Below, one piece after another: positions 17,804 through 26,730 of a stretch of 64,000 nucleotides of DNA. The stretch lies in contig NZ_JBJQIK030000003.1 of assembly GCF_045984285.3 (NCBI RefSeq), positions 62,001-126,000 of the forward strand, given 5' to 3'. Numbering within the stretch: the stretch's first letter is position 1; every line of letters starts with the position of its first letter. The notes under the pieces are model-generated. The model saw only the letters and a program-made list of their open reading frames with translations. It had not been told where the DNA came from and made no database searches. The position numbers and the translations under genes are program-made. The DNA comes from Rugamonas sp045984285 (GTDB lineage: Bacteria; Pseudomonadota; Gammaproteobacteria; Burkholderiales; Burkholderiaceae_D).

Positions 17804-18508
17804 TCAGGGCAGGCGCTGCGCTGCCACCATGCGGTTGAACAGGATATTCGGCGACAGCCAGACCACGATATCGTCGTAAGGCCCGCCCGGAGCGGCTTCG
17901 CTATCGGCGGGATCACGGCTGACGAAAAGCGTGCCGGCGGGATTCAGGTTCGCCTTCTCGTCAACATTGCGCCGGCCGATATCGCTGATGCGCGTGCCCT
18001 GTTCGCTGTAGGCGCCGTAGCCATTGCGGCCATGCGACAGGATCACGGCGGGAATGTCGTTGCTCTCGCTGGCCTGCACCAGCGCGCCCGGCGCGTCGCG
18101 GCTCGCCACCGTGATGTCGCGCGGCGTATTGAGGCGGAAGATCACTGCGCTGTCGCTGAAGGCGGGCGTGACGCTGTACAGGTAGAGGTGGCCCCAGCTG
18201 TCCAGCTTCGGCACGCCGAGCGTGGCCCAAGGCAGGAAGCCGATGCGGCGCCCGCCGGTGCAGCGGTCGCCGCTGCGGTCCTCCAGGCCGTTGCTGGCGG
18301 AGATGGCGGGGCAGGGCAGGTAGCCGTTGCGCACGGCGAAACCGGCCAGCGCATCGCGCGCCTCCTCCATTGCCTTGCGGGTGTCGGCCGCGCGGCGCTG
18401 CTCCAGCTGCACGCCGAGGGGCGTAAGCAGGCCGCCGACCAGCAGTCCGACGATGACCAGCACGATCGAAATCTCCACCAGCGTAAAGCCTTGCATGCTC
18501 TTGTTCAT
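17804..18508 (-). CDS. Minor pseudopilin with class III prepilin signal
   Basis: A 234-residue protein. MNKSMQGFTLVEISIVLVIV is a prepilin signal (cut after Gly7). The soluble part carries NGYLPCPAIS, GFLPWATLGV, DSWGHLYLYSVTP and several cysteines (CP, DRC) that may pair after export. The ATG at 18508 lies 4 bases from the stop of the upstream gene, so the two are translationally coupled. The GFLPW...DSWG...YSVTP core is shared with the neighbour at 18513, showing a local duplication. It probably caps or initiates the pseudopilus. A longer frame upstream of 18508 only overlaps the neighbouring gene and is not used. Confidence 0.82.
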   Translation of the reverse strand: MNKSMQGFTLVEISIVLVIVGLLVGGLLTPLGVQLEQRRAADTRKAMEEARDALAGFAVRNGYLPCPAISASNGLEDRSGDRCTGGRRIGFLPWATLGVPKLDSWGHLYLYSVTPAFSDSAVIFRLNTPRDITVASRDAPGALVQASESNDIPAVILSHGRNGYGAYSEQGTRISDIGRRNVDEKANLNPAGTLFVSRDPADSEAAPGGPYDDIVVWLSPNILFNRMVAAQRLP

Positions 18509-18512
18509 CGCA

Positions 18513-19259
18513 TCAGGGCAGCATGCGCGCTGCCGCCATCCTTTCATACAGTGTTTGCAGCGGAATCGCCACCAGCAGATCATCGAAACGGCCGCCCGCC
18601 ACGGCCGGCGCGTCGCTGCGGGCGCGGCGGAAGAATTCGATATCGCCTTCGTCGTTCAGCAGTTCGTCTTCATTGCCCGGCGCCGTGCGGGCCTGGCGCA
18701 GGCCGGTGACGGCGGTACCCACATCGTCGCGCCCTTGCGAGAACACCACGGCCGGCGCGCACTGGGCCGCCAGCGTGCATTCGCCCTGGCCCACCAGGTA
18801 CTGCACTTCGCCGGCGGTGTTGCGCGTCAGGACCCGCTTGGTGGCCACGGTGGAGATGCGCTGGACCGGCGCCACGGTATAGCGCGGCGTGACGCTGTAG
18901 CGCAGCAGCTTGCCCCAGCTGTCGCTGCCGTCCACGCCCAGTGCAACCCAGGGCAGGAAACCGGTGCAGGAGGCCTCGTCGCTGCAGGGCTGTCCGCTTT
19001 CGCGGCCATCCAGCGCGGACACGGCGGGGCGCGGCAGCCTGCCGTGCGTGGCCGCAAAGCCGACCAGCGCCTCCGAGGCTTGCGCCAGGCGAGCCAGGGT
19101 GCGCTGCTCGCGCAGGCTGTCGATGCCGCTGCGGCTGAACACCCCGATCAGCACCGAGGCGAAGGCCAGGCTGGCGACTGCGAGCAGCACCAGCAGCGCC
19201 GCGCCGCGCTCACGCCGGCTAGCGGCCGGATTCCTGGATCGCGCCCGTGGCGGGGTCAT
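18513..19259 (-). CDS. PilX-like membrane-anchored pilin assembly protein, paralogue of neighbour
   Basis: A 248-residue protein. After a basic 18-residue lead, RERGAALLVLLAVASLAF gives one membrane segment. This has the RGAALL opening of PilX/MshP-like minor pilins rather than a G/FTLxE prepilin site. The outer domain repeats the neighbour's motifs: GRLPRPAVSA, GFLPWVALGV, DSWGKLLRYSVTP. Cysteine pairs (QPC...ASC, GEC...QC) suggest disulphides. Its start overlaps the preceding gene by 41 bases. Likely role: a minor component of the pilus tip or pseudopilus. I do not recognise a named family with certainty. Confidence 0.7.
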   Translation of the reverse strand: MTPPRARSRNPAASRRERGAALLVLLAVASLAFASVLIGVFSRSGIDSLREQRTLARLAQASEALVGFAATHGRLPRPAVSALDGRESGQPCSDEASCTGFLPWVALGVDGSDSWGKLLRYSVTPRYTVAPVQRISTVATKRVLTRNTAGEVQYLVGQGECTLAAQCAPAVVFSQGRDDVGTAVTGLRQARTAPGNEDELLNDEGDIEFFRRARSDAPAVAGGRFDDLLVAIPLQTLYERMAAARMLP

Positions 19260-19665
19260 AGCTTTGTCCCGGTTTCAGAATCACTTTGCGGCCCGCGAGG
19301 TCCAGCGGTATGGACTGGCCGCGCACCGAGGGCGAGCTGTCCTGCGGCTCGTTGTTGATCCAGACAATGGTTTTGCCATTGCTGCGCCGGAGCACGCCGT
19401 TCAGCTGCAGCACTTCGGGCGCAGGCGGCGCCGCTTCGGCAGGAGCGGCCGGCATGGCAGGCGGCGCTGCTGCCGCTGCCATTTGCGTTGCAGCGCCTTC
19501 CGGCAGCACCGCGCTGCCGCTGCTGTTGCGCTGCTGGTCGAGCTGCGTTCTCTCCACCGGCGTGGTGAACAGCCGTCCCATCGTGATGAAGGTGGTCTGC
19601 GCGCGGACCGGCAGGGCCGCAGCCAGGGCTGCTGCGGCGAGGACGGCGGAAAAGAGGGCCTTCAT
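19219..19665 (-). CDS. Small periplasmic protein, PilP/MshK/GspC-like
   Basis: A 148-residue protein with an N-terminal signal peptide (MKALFSAVLAAAALAAALPVRA), an Ala/Pro-rich linker (about 55-85), then a short beta domain LQLNGVLRRSNGKTIVWINN and SIPLDLAGRKVILKPGQSY. This is like the HR domain of PilP, MshK and GspC, which links inner-membrane assembly proteins to the secretin. Position between the PilO-like gene and the pilins fits that job. It overlaps its upstream neighbour by ATGA (19662-19665). Similarity is at the level of fold and position, so the family name is tentative. Confidence 0.65.
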   Translation of the reverse strand: MKALFSAVLAAAALAAALPVRAQTTFITMGRLFTTPVERTQLDQQRNSSGSAVLPEGAATQMAAAAAPPAMPAAPAEAAPPAPEVLQLNGVLRRSNGKTIVWINNEPQDSSPSVRGQSIPLDLAGRKVILKPGQSYDPATGAIQESGR

Positions 19666-20318
19666 CGCGCCGCTCCCCGCTGTGGCGGCTGCGGCGTGAG
19701 CGTGAGCCAGTTCAGCACGCAGTCCGCCGTCAGCGTGGGCGCCAGCGGCGCATTGCCCGCGGCGGCCGTGCGGCGCAGCGCGCAGCCCTGCACGGCGAAC
19801 ACGCCGCGCTGCCGCAGGTCGGTGAGGAAGTACAGCAGGTCCAGCTCGTGCAGCAGGTCCATGTGCAGGGACATGCGGCTGCCGCGCAGCTGGTAGTCGC
19901 CGCTGGCCAGGCGGCCTTCCACCCGGTAGGGCTGCTGCGGGTCGATTTCATAGGTGAGCGGCAGCAGGCGGCGCTGCTCCTGGATCTGGCGGATCGCCTC
20001 CACCCATGCCAGCCGGTTCTCGCTGCCCACAAAGCCCAGGCGCTGCAGGGTGAGGAACTGCGGCTGGTAGATGCGGATTTCCTGTTTCTCGGCCTCGGCA
20101 TGCACATAGTTCTGCTGCGCCGTGTTGCGCAGGTGCTGCTGGTAGCTTTCCCGGTCGCGCGCATCCTGCAGGTGCCAGTAGGTGGCGAACACGCAGGCAA
20201 AGGCGATGCCGGCCGTGCCCGCGAAGGTAACGGCCGCCGTGCGGATCAGCGCGAATTCGCGTATCCAGTAGGGCAGGGGAATGCGGCGCGGCGCCGCTTT
20301 TTTGCGGGCGGGACTCAT
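19662..20318 (-). CDS. PilO/GspM-like inner-membrane assembly protein
   Basis: A 218-residue bitopic protein: a basic N-terminus, a membrane segment at about 28-48 (TAAVTFAGTAGIAFACVFAT), a coiled coil (about 50-90, rich in Gln/Arg/Glu), then a ferredoxin-like domain ending in LTLTPQPP. Size and architecture match PilO/GspM/MshJ, which pair with PilN-type proteins to form the periplasmic frame of the motor. ATGA overlaps couple it to both the fused PilM-PilN-like gene upstream and the PilP-like gene downstream. Confidence 0.72.
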   Translation of the reverse strand: MSPARKKAAPRRIPLPYWIREFALIRTAAVTFAGTAGIAFACVFATYWHLQDARDRESYQQHLRNTAQQNYVHAEAEKQEIRIYQPQFLTLQRLGFVGSENRLAWVEAIRQIQEQRRLLPLTYEIDPQQPYRVEGRLASGDYQLRGSRMSLHMDLLHELDLLYFLTDLRQRGVFAVQGCALRRTAAAGNAPLAPTLTADCVLNWLTLTPQPPQRGAAR

Positions 20319-21868
20319 GGCGTATAGGTCAGGTTGAGGGTAAAGCGGGCGCGGTCTTCGCCGCCCGCCGTGCCGGCGCCTGCACGGCCGCTGAGGCGCA
20401 CATTGGAGCGTACATCCACCGGCAAGGTTTCAATTTCCACCGCCATGCGCGGCACGCGGGCCAGCTGCTGGGCGAATGCGTTCAGGTGGTCGAGCACGGC
20501 GCGGTAGTCGTCCTGCGCGGCCAGCACTTCGGCCTCGATTTTCAGCGTTTGCGCCGGTGCCCGTGGAATGCCCAGCGTGAGCGTGGACTGGGCCGCGGCA
20601 GCCTGGGTGGCCGCGGTGGCGGGGCCGGTGCCGAGCACCGCCTGCTGCGCACCGGGCACCAGCGCGCGCCATTCCAGTTCGCGCAGGCGGATCTGTGGCG
20701 ACTGCTCCAGGGCTTCGCTCAGCACATTGGCCATATGCAGCGGCCATGGCCCGTGCTGCGCCACCAGGCGTTCGATCAGTACGGCGGCCCGCATATTCGC
20801 CGTCTTCTCGATGGCGGGCGGCATGCTGGACATGCTGCGCTGGTAGTTCGCCGTGTAGTGCGCGGTTTCGGCTTTGAGCTTGCTGGTGGCGTGTTCCGCG
20901 CCCAGGTAGCCGGCAAGGTTGGCAATGCTCCAGATGGCGCCCGCCACGCCGATGACGGCGCTGGAGGCAAACAGCGAGATCCGGGCGCGCCACAGCTGGT
21001 AGTAGCGGAATTTTTCGCCCAGCTTGTAATGGCTGCCGGGCGCATTGCGGCCAAGCAGCTGGATGAACAGCGTATCCGCCAGTTCCGGCAAGTGGCTCAT
21101 ATGCGCTGCCATGGCCGCTGTTTCGGCCGGAACGAAGTGGTAGACGGTTTCGCGCTGGTCGCCGCATTGCGCGAGCAGTGTGTCGAGCGCGGAAGGCGGC
21201 GTGACGATGGCCACGTTCAGCACGTCGTCGCGTTCCAGCAGGCGCACGCTGGACAGGAACTGCTGCGTGCGCGCCGTCTCGGCCGCGATGCCGTGCCAGC
21301 TGCCGCCCTGCACCAGGCGCGAGAACTTGAGTGCGCCGTCGAGGAAGTAGCTCTGGCGGATGCCTGCCGTCTGCACCGTCACCAGCAGCAGGTGTTCGTG
21401 GTGCAGGGCGAGGCGGTCCGGCAGCGGGGTGCTGAGCAGGGTGGCCGAATAGACGCCGGCCAGCGGCGCGTGCACCGCTTCCATGGCATCGATCCATGGC
21501 GTGAGCAGCGACGGATTGGTGAGGCCGCTGAACAGCACGATATCGTCGCCGCGGCCTTCGGTGCTGCGGCCCTGGATCATCGCCACCCGGAACGGCGTGT
21601 CGCGGTACTGCTGTTCGATGCGCCGGGCCAGCATGCGGCGGCCCGGCCGGCCCGGCACATGGGGCAGCAGCAGGCGCGCGAAATCTTCTTCCACAATGTC
21701 CGCGATCAGGTAGATCGGCCGCGTGCCATGTTCGGCCATATAGTCCATGAAAGCGGCGACACCATCCTGCGTGGCCGGGAAATCCGCCATCGGCGTGATG
21801 TCGTTGTGCTGCCAGTAGAAGGCCTGCAGGCGCTCGCTGGTGAGGTAGAGGATCTGTTTGGGCAGCAT
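20315..21868 (-). CDS. Fused PilM-PilN-like assembly platform protein
   Basis: A 517-residue protein. Residues 1-310 form a cytoplasmic domain (MLPKQILYLTSERLQAFYWQ; LLLVTVQTAGIRQSYFLDGA; VQGGSW) of the GspL/PilM actin-like type, though the nucleotide motifs are weak. A single membrane segment (about 320-345, SLFASSAVIGVAGAIWSIAN) is followed by a coiled coil and a periplasmic PilN-like domain to the end (MAVEIETLPVDVR, then beta strands). The second cluster encodes these two functions in separate genes (36402 and 37343). GspL of type II systems also joins them, so this gene looks more type-II-like. The start is 2 bases after the GspF stop. Confidence 0.72.
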   Translation of the reverse strand: MLPKQILYLTSERLQAFYWQHNDITPMADFPATQDGVAAFMDYMAEHGTRPIYLIADIVEEDFARLLLPHVPGRPGRRMLARRIEQQYRDTPFRVAMIQGRSTEGRGDDIVLFSGLTNPSLLTPWIDAMEAVHAPLAGVYSATLLSTPLPDRLALHHEHLLLVTVQTAGIRQSYFLDGALKFSRLVQGGSWHGIAAETARTQQFLSSVRLLERDDVLNVAIVTPPSALDTLLAQCGDQRETVYHFVPAETAAMAAHMSHLPELADTLFIQLLGRNAPGSHYKLGEKFRYYQLWRARISLFASSAVIGVAGAIWSIANLAGYLGAEHATSKLKAETAHYTANYQRSMSSMPPAIEKTANMRAAVLIERLVAQHGPWPLHMANVLSEALEQSPQIRLRELEWRALVPGAQQAVLGTGPATAATQAAAAQSTLTLGIPRAPAQTLKIEAEVLAAQDDYRAVLDHLNAFAQQLARVPRMAVEIETLPVDVRSNVRLSGRAGAGTAGGEDRARFTLNLTYTP

Positions 21869-21870
21869 GG

Positions 21871-23076
21871 TCAGATCCTGATGGCGCTGATGGTGTCGTA
21901 GATCGGGCCGAGCACGGACAGCATGATCCAGCCCAGCAGCAGCCCCAGGACGACTGTCATGGCAGGTTCGATCATGGCCTGTACCCGCTCGATCTGTTCG
22001 CGCACTTCGCGGTTGTAGAAATAGGCGACGTTGCGCAGCGCCTGGTCCAGCGCTCCCGTGGTCTCGCCCACTTTCAGCATGCGGATCACCAGCGGCGGGA
22101 AGATGCCCGTGTGCTGGAATGCCGCAGTAACGCTTTGCCCGTCCGAGATGAGCTGCGCCGCGCGCTGCAGCGCGGCCGCAACCACGCGGTTGCCGACAAT
22201 GCCCTGCGACAGGCGGATGCAGTCCAGGATGGTGATGCCTGAGGCGTACATCAGCGCAAAGAAGGTAGCGAAGCGCGCCAGGATAATGCCGCGCAGGACC
22301 GGCCCCACGGGCCGCAGCCGCAGCTTGAGGCCATCGAAGGCATAGGCAGCCGCTTCGCTGCGCCGTATCCACCAGCGCGTGGCCCACCAGGCCAGCACGG
22401 GCGCCGCCAGCAGCAGGTGCCAGTAGTCGATAAAGATGCGCGACACGCCGATCAGCAAGCGCGTATGGAAAGGCAGTTCACGGCCCATATTGCCGATAAA
22501 GGTCGTCAGCTGCGGAACCAGGTAGATCATGAGGAAGAAGGTAACAGCGATCACCACCAGCGCCACAATGGCCGGATAAGTGACGATCTTGCGCGCCTGC
22601 GCTGCCAGCTCGTCCTGCCATTTGAGGCTGTCGGCCAGGTTGCGGAACACTTCATGGACCTTGCCGCTTTCTTCGCCGGCGCGGATCAGGCTTGTGAAGG
22701 TAAGGTCGAAGACCTCGGGATAAACCTCCATGGCCGCCGACAGCTGCAGGCCGCCCTCGATGTTCTCGATCAGGTCCGTAATGATTTCCCGGAAGCGCAG
22801 GTGGTCCAGGCTGTCGCGCAGGTCGCACAGGCCGTCCAGGATGGGGACTCCCGCGCTGGTCATCTGCTCCATCTGGAAGCAGAAGTTGATCAGGTCCTTG
22901 CGCGTGATGGGGCGGCGGCCCGCCACCGCGACGCGCTGGCGCGTCTGGCGGTAGTCGATCAGGTCGAGGTCCATGCGCGAGAGGCGCAGTTCCAGGTCCG
23001 GCACGTTGAGGGCGTCCATATTCCCCGGCACGATCTGGCCGGCGGCATCCATGGCGCGGTAGATGAACTGAGGCAT
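21871..23076 (-). CDS. GspF/PilC-family inner-membrane platform protein
   Basis: A 401-residue polytopic protein with two T2SSF repeats (about 65-190 and 270-390) and three membrane segments (about 168-190, 218-240, 372-395). Signatures include FCFQMEQMTSAGVPILDGL and the second-repeat ARFATFFALMYASGITILDC, ending in a C-terminal VLGLLLGWIMLSVLGPIYDT. The motor ATPase acts on this protein to add pilin subunits. The first residues MPQFIYRAMDAAGQIVPGNM are the usual GspF opening. It lies 2 bases after gspE-like and 2 bases before the fused PilM-PilN-like gene. Confidence 0.93.
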   Translation of the reverse strand: MPQFIYRAMDAAGQIVPGNMDALNVPDLELRLSRMDLDLIDYRQTRQRVAVAGRRPITRKDLINFCFQMEQMTSAGVPILDGLCDLRDSLDHLRFREIITDLIENIEGGLQLSAAMEVYPEVFDLTFTSLIRAGEESGKVHEVFRNLADSLKWQDELAAQARKIVTYPAIVALVVIAVTFFLMIYLVPQLTTFIGNMGRELPFHTRLLIGVSRIFIDYWHLLLAAPVLAWWATRWWIRRSEAAAYAFDGLKLRLRPVGPVLRGIILARFATFFALMYASGITILDCIRLSQGIVGNRVVAAALQRAAQLISDGQSVTAAFQHTGIFPPLVIRMLKVGETTGALDQALRNVAYFYNREVREQIERVQAMIEPAMTVVLGLLLGWIMLSVLGPIYDTISAIRI

Positions 23077-23078
23077 GG

Positions 23079-24782
23079 TCAGGCCAGCCTGTCCGTGAGG
23101 TCCACCACGCGCGAGATCTCTTCCAGCGTGGTGGCGCCTTCCAGCACGCGGCGCATGCCGTCGTCAACCAGCGTGCGGTAGCCGGCCGAACGTGCCGCCG
23201 CGCGCAGTTCGCGCTGGGAGGCGCGGCGGGCGACCAGTTCGTCCAGCTCCGCGTTCATCTTCAGCAGCTCGATAATGGCGAGGCGCCCCTTGTAGCCCTG
23301 GTGGGCGCAGCGTTCGCAGCCCACGGCGCGGTAGATGGTGCGGCTTTCGCCTTCCGGCGCGAGGCCGAGCAGGCGCCGTTCCAGCGCGTCCGCGATGAAG
23401 GGCTCGCGGCAGTGCATGCACAGCCGGCGCACCAGGCGCTGCGCGATGATGCCGATGATGTTCCCGGCCATCACGTCGGCCACCACGCCGATATCGAGCA
23501 GGCGCGAAATCGAGCCCACTGCGGAATTGGTGTGCAGGGTGGAGTAGACCTGGTGGCCCGTCATGGCGGCGGCCAGCGCCATGTCCGCCGTTTCCTTGTC
23601 GCGGATTTCGCCGACCAGGATCACGTCCGGATCCTGCCGCATCATCGAGCGGATGCCGTCGGCGAAGCCCAGTTTGGCCGATTCGTTCACCGAGGTCTGG
23701 CGGATCATGTTCATCGGGTATTCGACCGGATCCTCCAGCGTCATGATGTTCACGCTTTCGGTGTTGATGTGGTTCAGGATCGAATACAGGGTGGTGGTTT
23801 TGCCGCTGCCGGTGGGCCCGGTGACGAGAATCAGGCCGTCGGGACGGGCGATCATCAGCTTCAGCACATCCAGCTCGTGTTCGGCCAGGCCCAGGCCGTC
23901 GAGCGGCACGATGCCTTTCTGGCGATCCAGCACGCGCAGCACGAAGTTTTCGCCATGGGTGGTGGGCTGGGCGCTGGCGCGGAAGTCGATCTGGCGGCCG
24001 CTGAACTTGATGGAGATGCGGCCGTCCTGCGGCGCGCGGGTCTCGGCGATGTTCATATTGCTGATGACCTTCAGGCGCACCGCCATCGCGGGCCAGTAGG
24101 ATTTGTGCAGGCTGCGGATCTGGCGCAGGATGCCGTCGATGCGGTAGCGGATGCGCAGGAAGCTGTGTTCCGGCTCGAAGTGGATGTCGGAGGCGCCGTT
24201 CTGCACGGCGTCCGCCAGCAGCGCGTCGATCAGGCGCACCATGGGCTGGCTGTATTCGTCCGAAGCCGCATTCATGCTCTGGTAATTGACCTCGCCGGTC
24301 TCGATTTCGTGCAGGATGCCGTCGATGGAGAGCTCGAAACCGTAGTACTGGTCGATGGCGCGTGAAATATCGGACTCGTTCACCAGCAGCGGCGTGATGG
24401 TGATGCCCTTGACCAGCATGGCGCTGATCTGGTCCAGCGCCACGATATTGCTGGTGTCGGACATGGCCAGGATCAGGTTGTCCGTGTCGCGCTCGTAGAC
24501 GATGGGGAAGACGCTGTAGCGCTTCGCCACCTCCTTCGGGATGAGCTTGAGCGCCACGGCATCGACCACCAGGCTGTTCAGGTCCGCCGACTGGGTGCGC
24601 AGGTTTTCGCTGAGGGCCTCGCGCACGGTGGCTTCGGTCACGAAGCCGAGGGAGATCAGCAGCTTGCCCAGCGGCTGGCCGGAGCGGCGCTGCTCGATCA
24701 GCGCAATGCGCAGCTGGTCCTCGCTGATGACGCCTTTTTCGATCAGCAGGGAACCGAGTGGAAGTTTCGACTGTTCGGCCAT
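23079..24782 (-). CDS. GspE/PilB-family motor ATPase with MshEN-type N-terminal domain
   Basis: A 567-residue secretion/pilus extension ATPase. Residues 5-60 hold two MshEN-like repeats (LGSLLIEKGVISEDQLRIAL and LGKLLISLGFVTEATVREAL), a module known to bind c-di-GMP in MshE; the first Arg of the consensus RLG is Pro in both copies, so binding needs testing. The GspE core follows: ASDIHFEPE, Walker A GPTGSGKTTT (about 330), the Asp box, Walker B-like DPDVILVGEIRD, His box TGHQVYSTLHTN, and the zinc site CMHC...CERC. It powers pseudopilus assembly for the minus-strand cluster. Confidence 0.94.
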   Translation of the reverse strand: MAEQSKLPLGSLLIEKGVISEDQLRIALIEQRRSGQPLGKLLISLGFVTEATVREALSENLRTQSADLNSLVVDAVALKLIPKEVAKRYSVFPIVYERDTDNLILAMSDTSNIVALDQISAMLVKGITITPLLVNESDISRAIDQYYGFELSIDGILHEIETGEVNYQSMNAASDEYSQPMVRLIDALLADAVQNGASDIHFEPEHSFLRIRYRIDGILRQIRSLHKSYWPAMAVRLKVISNMNIAETRAPQDGRISIKFSGRQIDFRASAQPTTHGENFVLRVLDRQKGIVPLDGLGLAEHELDVLKLMIARPDGLILVTGPTGSGKTTTLYSILNHINTESVNIMTLEDPVEYPMNMIRQTSVNESAKLGFADGIRSMMRQDPDVILVGEIRDKETADMALAAAMTGHQVYSTLHTNSAVGSISRLLDIGVVADVMAGNIIGIIAQRLVRRLCMHCREPFIADALERRLLGLAPEGESRTIYRAVGCERCAHQGYKGRLAIIELLKMNAELDELVARRASQRELRAAARSAGYRTLVDDGMRRVLEGATTLEEISRVVDLTDRLA

Positions 24783-24792
24783 GTAGCAGGCT

Positions 24793-26730
24793 TTATGGAG
24801 CGGCAGCAGGACCGCCCAGCTCCTGCAGTCTGCGCTCCGCAGCCGTACGGTCGAAACTGGCGGGCACGGTCTGCACGAGCAGCAGGGCGCGCTGGTAATA
24901 GCTGGCGGCGAGGCGCGGCTGGTTCAGCCGGTCCAGTCCGACGGCGAGGTTGAAGGCATAGTCGGGATTGGATGGAGTGGAGGTGTAGGCGCGGAAGAAG
25001 CTTTGCTGCGCCTCGTTCCAGCGTGCCTGTTTCGCATACAGGTTGCCGAGTGCGAAATGCACGGGGCCCGCTTCCGGCTTGCGGCGCAGGAGTTCCTTCA
25101 GGCGGCTTTCGCTGTGCTGCATATCGCCCGCGCCCAGACTGACCAGGCCGGCCAATGCATCGGGGTCGGCTGCATCCAGTTCCAGCAGGCGGGTATAGGT
25201 GGCGGCGGCCTGCTGGCCCTGGTGCTCGCGCAGGGCGACGGCGGCGAGGCCGAGCAGGGCGTCGCGGCTGGTGGGATCCTGGCCAAGCGCCAGCTGGTAT
25301 TGCTGGCGGGCGGTGGGCAGGTCGCCGGACTGGAAGGCCGCGTAGCCGCTCTGGATGGAAGGGTTGACGATGGCCGCATTGGTGCTGCGGCTGATGCGGA
25401 CTTCGCCTCCGGCCAGGGCGGCCGGTGCGGCACCTCCGGCGCTTGCCGGTGCGGTGGCCGCCAGGGTGCCCGGATCGACGCCTGCCGCGGCGGGCATGGC
25501 GCCGGGTGCTGCGGCGGGCTGCGATGCCTGCACTTCCTGGATGGCGCGGGCCTGGCGTTCGGCGGCATCGCGCATGGCCTCGCGGCGCATGGCCGGGTCT
25601 TCAATGGAAGCCAGCTGCGCGGCGGAGGGACCGGCGGGCACCGTATTGCGCGGGGCTGCGGGACGCGCGGCCGGTGCACGTTCGCGCACCGGCTGCACGG
25701 CGGCTGTTGCAGGTGCGCCGCTGGCGGCATCCGTCACCGGGGGCGCGGGAGCAGTGGTGGCCGGTACCGCCGGCGCCATGGCGGCCGGTGCTGCGGACGA
25801 TGCGGAAGCCGGAGTGGTGGCGATGCTGGTGCCGGGAATCATCGCGGGCGTGGCGCTGCCCTGTGCCGGGGCCGGATCGGTCGCGATGCCCGGACCGCCG
25901 GCGTACTGGCCCGCGCCTGCCGGTGTAGCGCCGGGCACGACGATGATGCCGGAGGCGCCCGTGGCGCTTGGCGGCGGCATCGGCACCATCGGCAGGCCCG
26001 CGCCAGGTCCCGGCGCCATGGCCGCCTTCCAGTAAATGTAGCCGAAGATGCCGAGAATAAGCACCAGCAGGCCGCTCAGGCCCGCAATGCGAAGGCGTGC
26101 GGCATCGAGGCCGCGATGCTCGGACGGAATGTCGGCAGCCGTGCGGGCGCGCGCCGGTCCCTTGGTTGCCAGGGAGGCGCCCTGGGCGGCGAATTCGCTG
26201 CTGGCACTGGCCGCCGCGCGCCGCGCCGCCGCCGATTCCCCGGCCGCCACACGGCTTGCGCGCGTCCCCGCGCCTGCGCGCCCCGCGTAGCGCCCGCCAT
26301 CCGCCTCCGTTGCGGCATCCGCACGTCCGCTCGCGTGTCCCTCGCCGGAGCCGCCCACCGCTGCCGCATCACCTGCATGCCCGTTCGCGCGCCCGGTATC
26401 GGCGCTGGCAGCGGCAATCGCGTCCAGGTCCGCGGGCGTCGCCATGCGCGCATCTTCGGCAGGCCGCATATCGGGCTCGATGCGCGCTTCCGGATGCGGC
26501 ACCTCGTGCCGCGCCTGCGGCGGCACCGGATCGTGCGGACGCTCGACGGCCGGCTCGATCGGCTCCAGGCTCAGTTCATGTTTGATCCTGGTGGCCGGCG
26601 AATCGTCCGCCACATAGGGCTCGCGCGCGGGAGGGCGCGGTTCAAGCTCCGTGCCGTCCGGCTCCGGTTCCTGCAGGCCGCTGCGTTTTGCGCGCTCGGC
26701 CTTTTTCAGCGCCTGCATCAGCAAACTCAT
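24793..26730 (-). CDS. TPR protein with single membrane anchor, MshN/GspB-like
   Basis: A 645-residue protein. The opening MSLLMQALKKAERAKRSG is characteristic of TPR-containing partner proteins in betaproteobacterial pilus clusters. A charged cytoplasmic part of about 220 residues precedes one membrane helix (LRIAGLSGLLVLILGIFGYI). A long Ala/Pro/Gly-rich linker (about 245-450) probably spans the periplasm, and TPR repeats cover about 470-635 (GYAAFQSGDLPTARQQYQLA; LGNLYAKQARWNEAQQSFFR). It may stabilise or pilot the secretin. ATGA overlaps the secretin stop upstream; the gspE-like gene starts 10 bases after its stop. Confidence 0.82.
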   Translation of the reverse strand: MSLLMQALKKAERAKRSGLQEPEPDGTELEPRPPAREPYVADDSPATRIKHELSLEPIEPAVERPHDPVPPQARHEVPHPEARIEPDMRPAEDARMATPADLDAIAAASADTGRANGHAGDAAAVGGSGEGHASGRADAATEADGGRYAGRAGAGTRASRVAAGESAAARRAAASASSEFAAQGASLATKGPARARTAADIPSEHRGLDAARLRIAGLSGLLVLILGIFGYIYWKAAMAPGPGAGLPMVPMPPPSATGASGIIVVPGATPAGAGQYAGGPGIATDPAPAQGSATPAMIPGTSIATTPASASSAAPAAMAPAVPATTAPAPPVTDAASGAPATAAVQPVRERAPAARPAAPRNTVPAGPSAAQLASIEDPAMRREAMRDAAERQARAIQEVQASQPAAAPGAMPAAAGVDPGTLAATAPASAGGAAPAALAGGEVRISRSTNAAIVNPSIQSGYAAFQSGDLPTARQQYQLALGQDPTSRDALLGLAAVALREHQGQQAAATYTRLLELDAADPDALAGLVSLGAGDMQHSESRLKELLRRKPEAGPVHFALGNLYAKQARWNEAQQSFFRAYTSTPSNPDYAFNLAVGLDRLNQPRLAASYYQRALLLVQTVPASFDRTAAERRLQELGGPAAAP

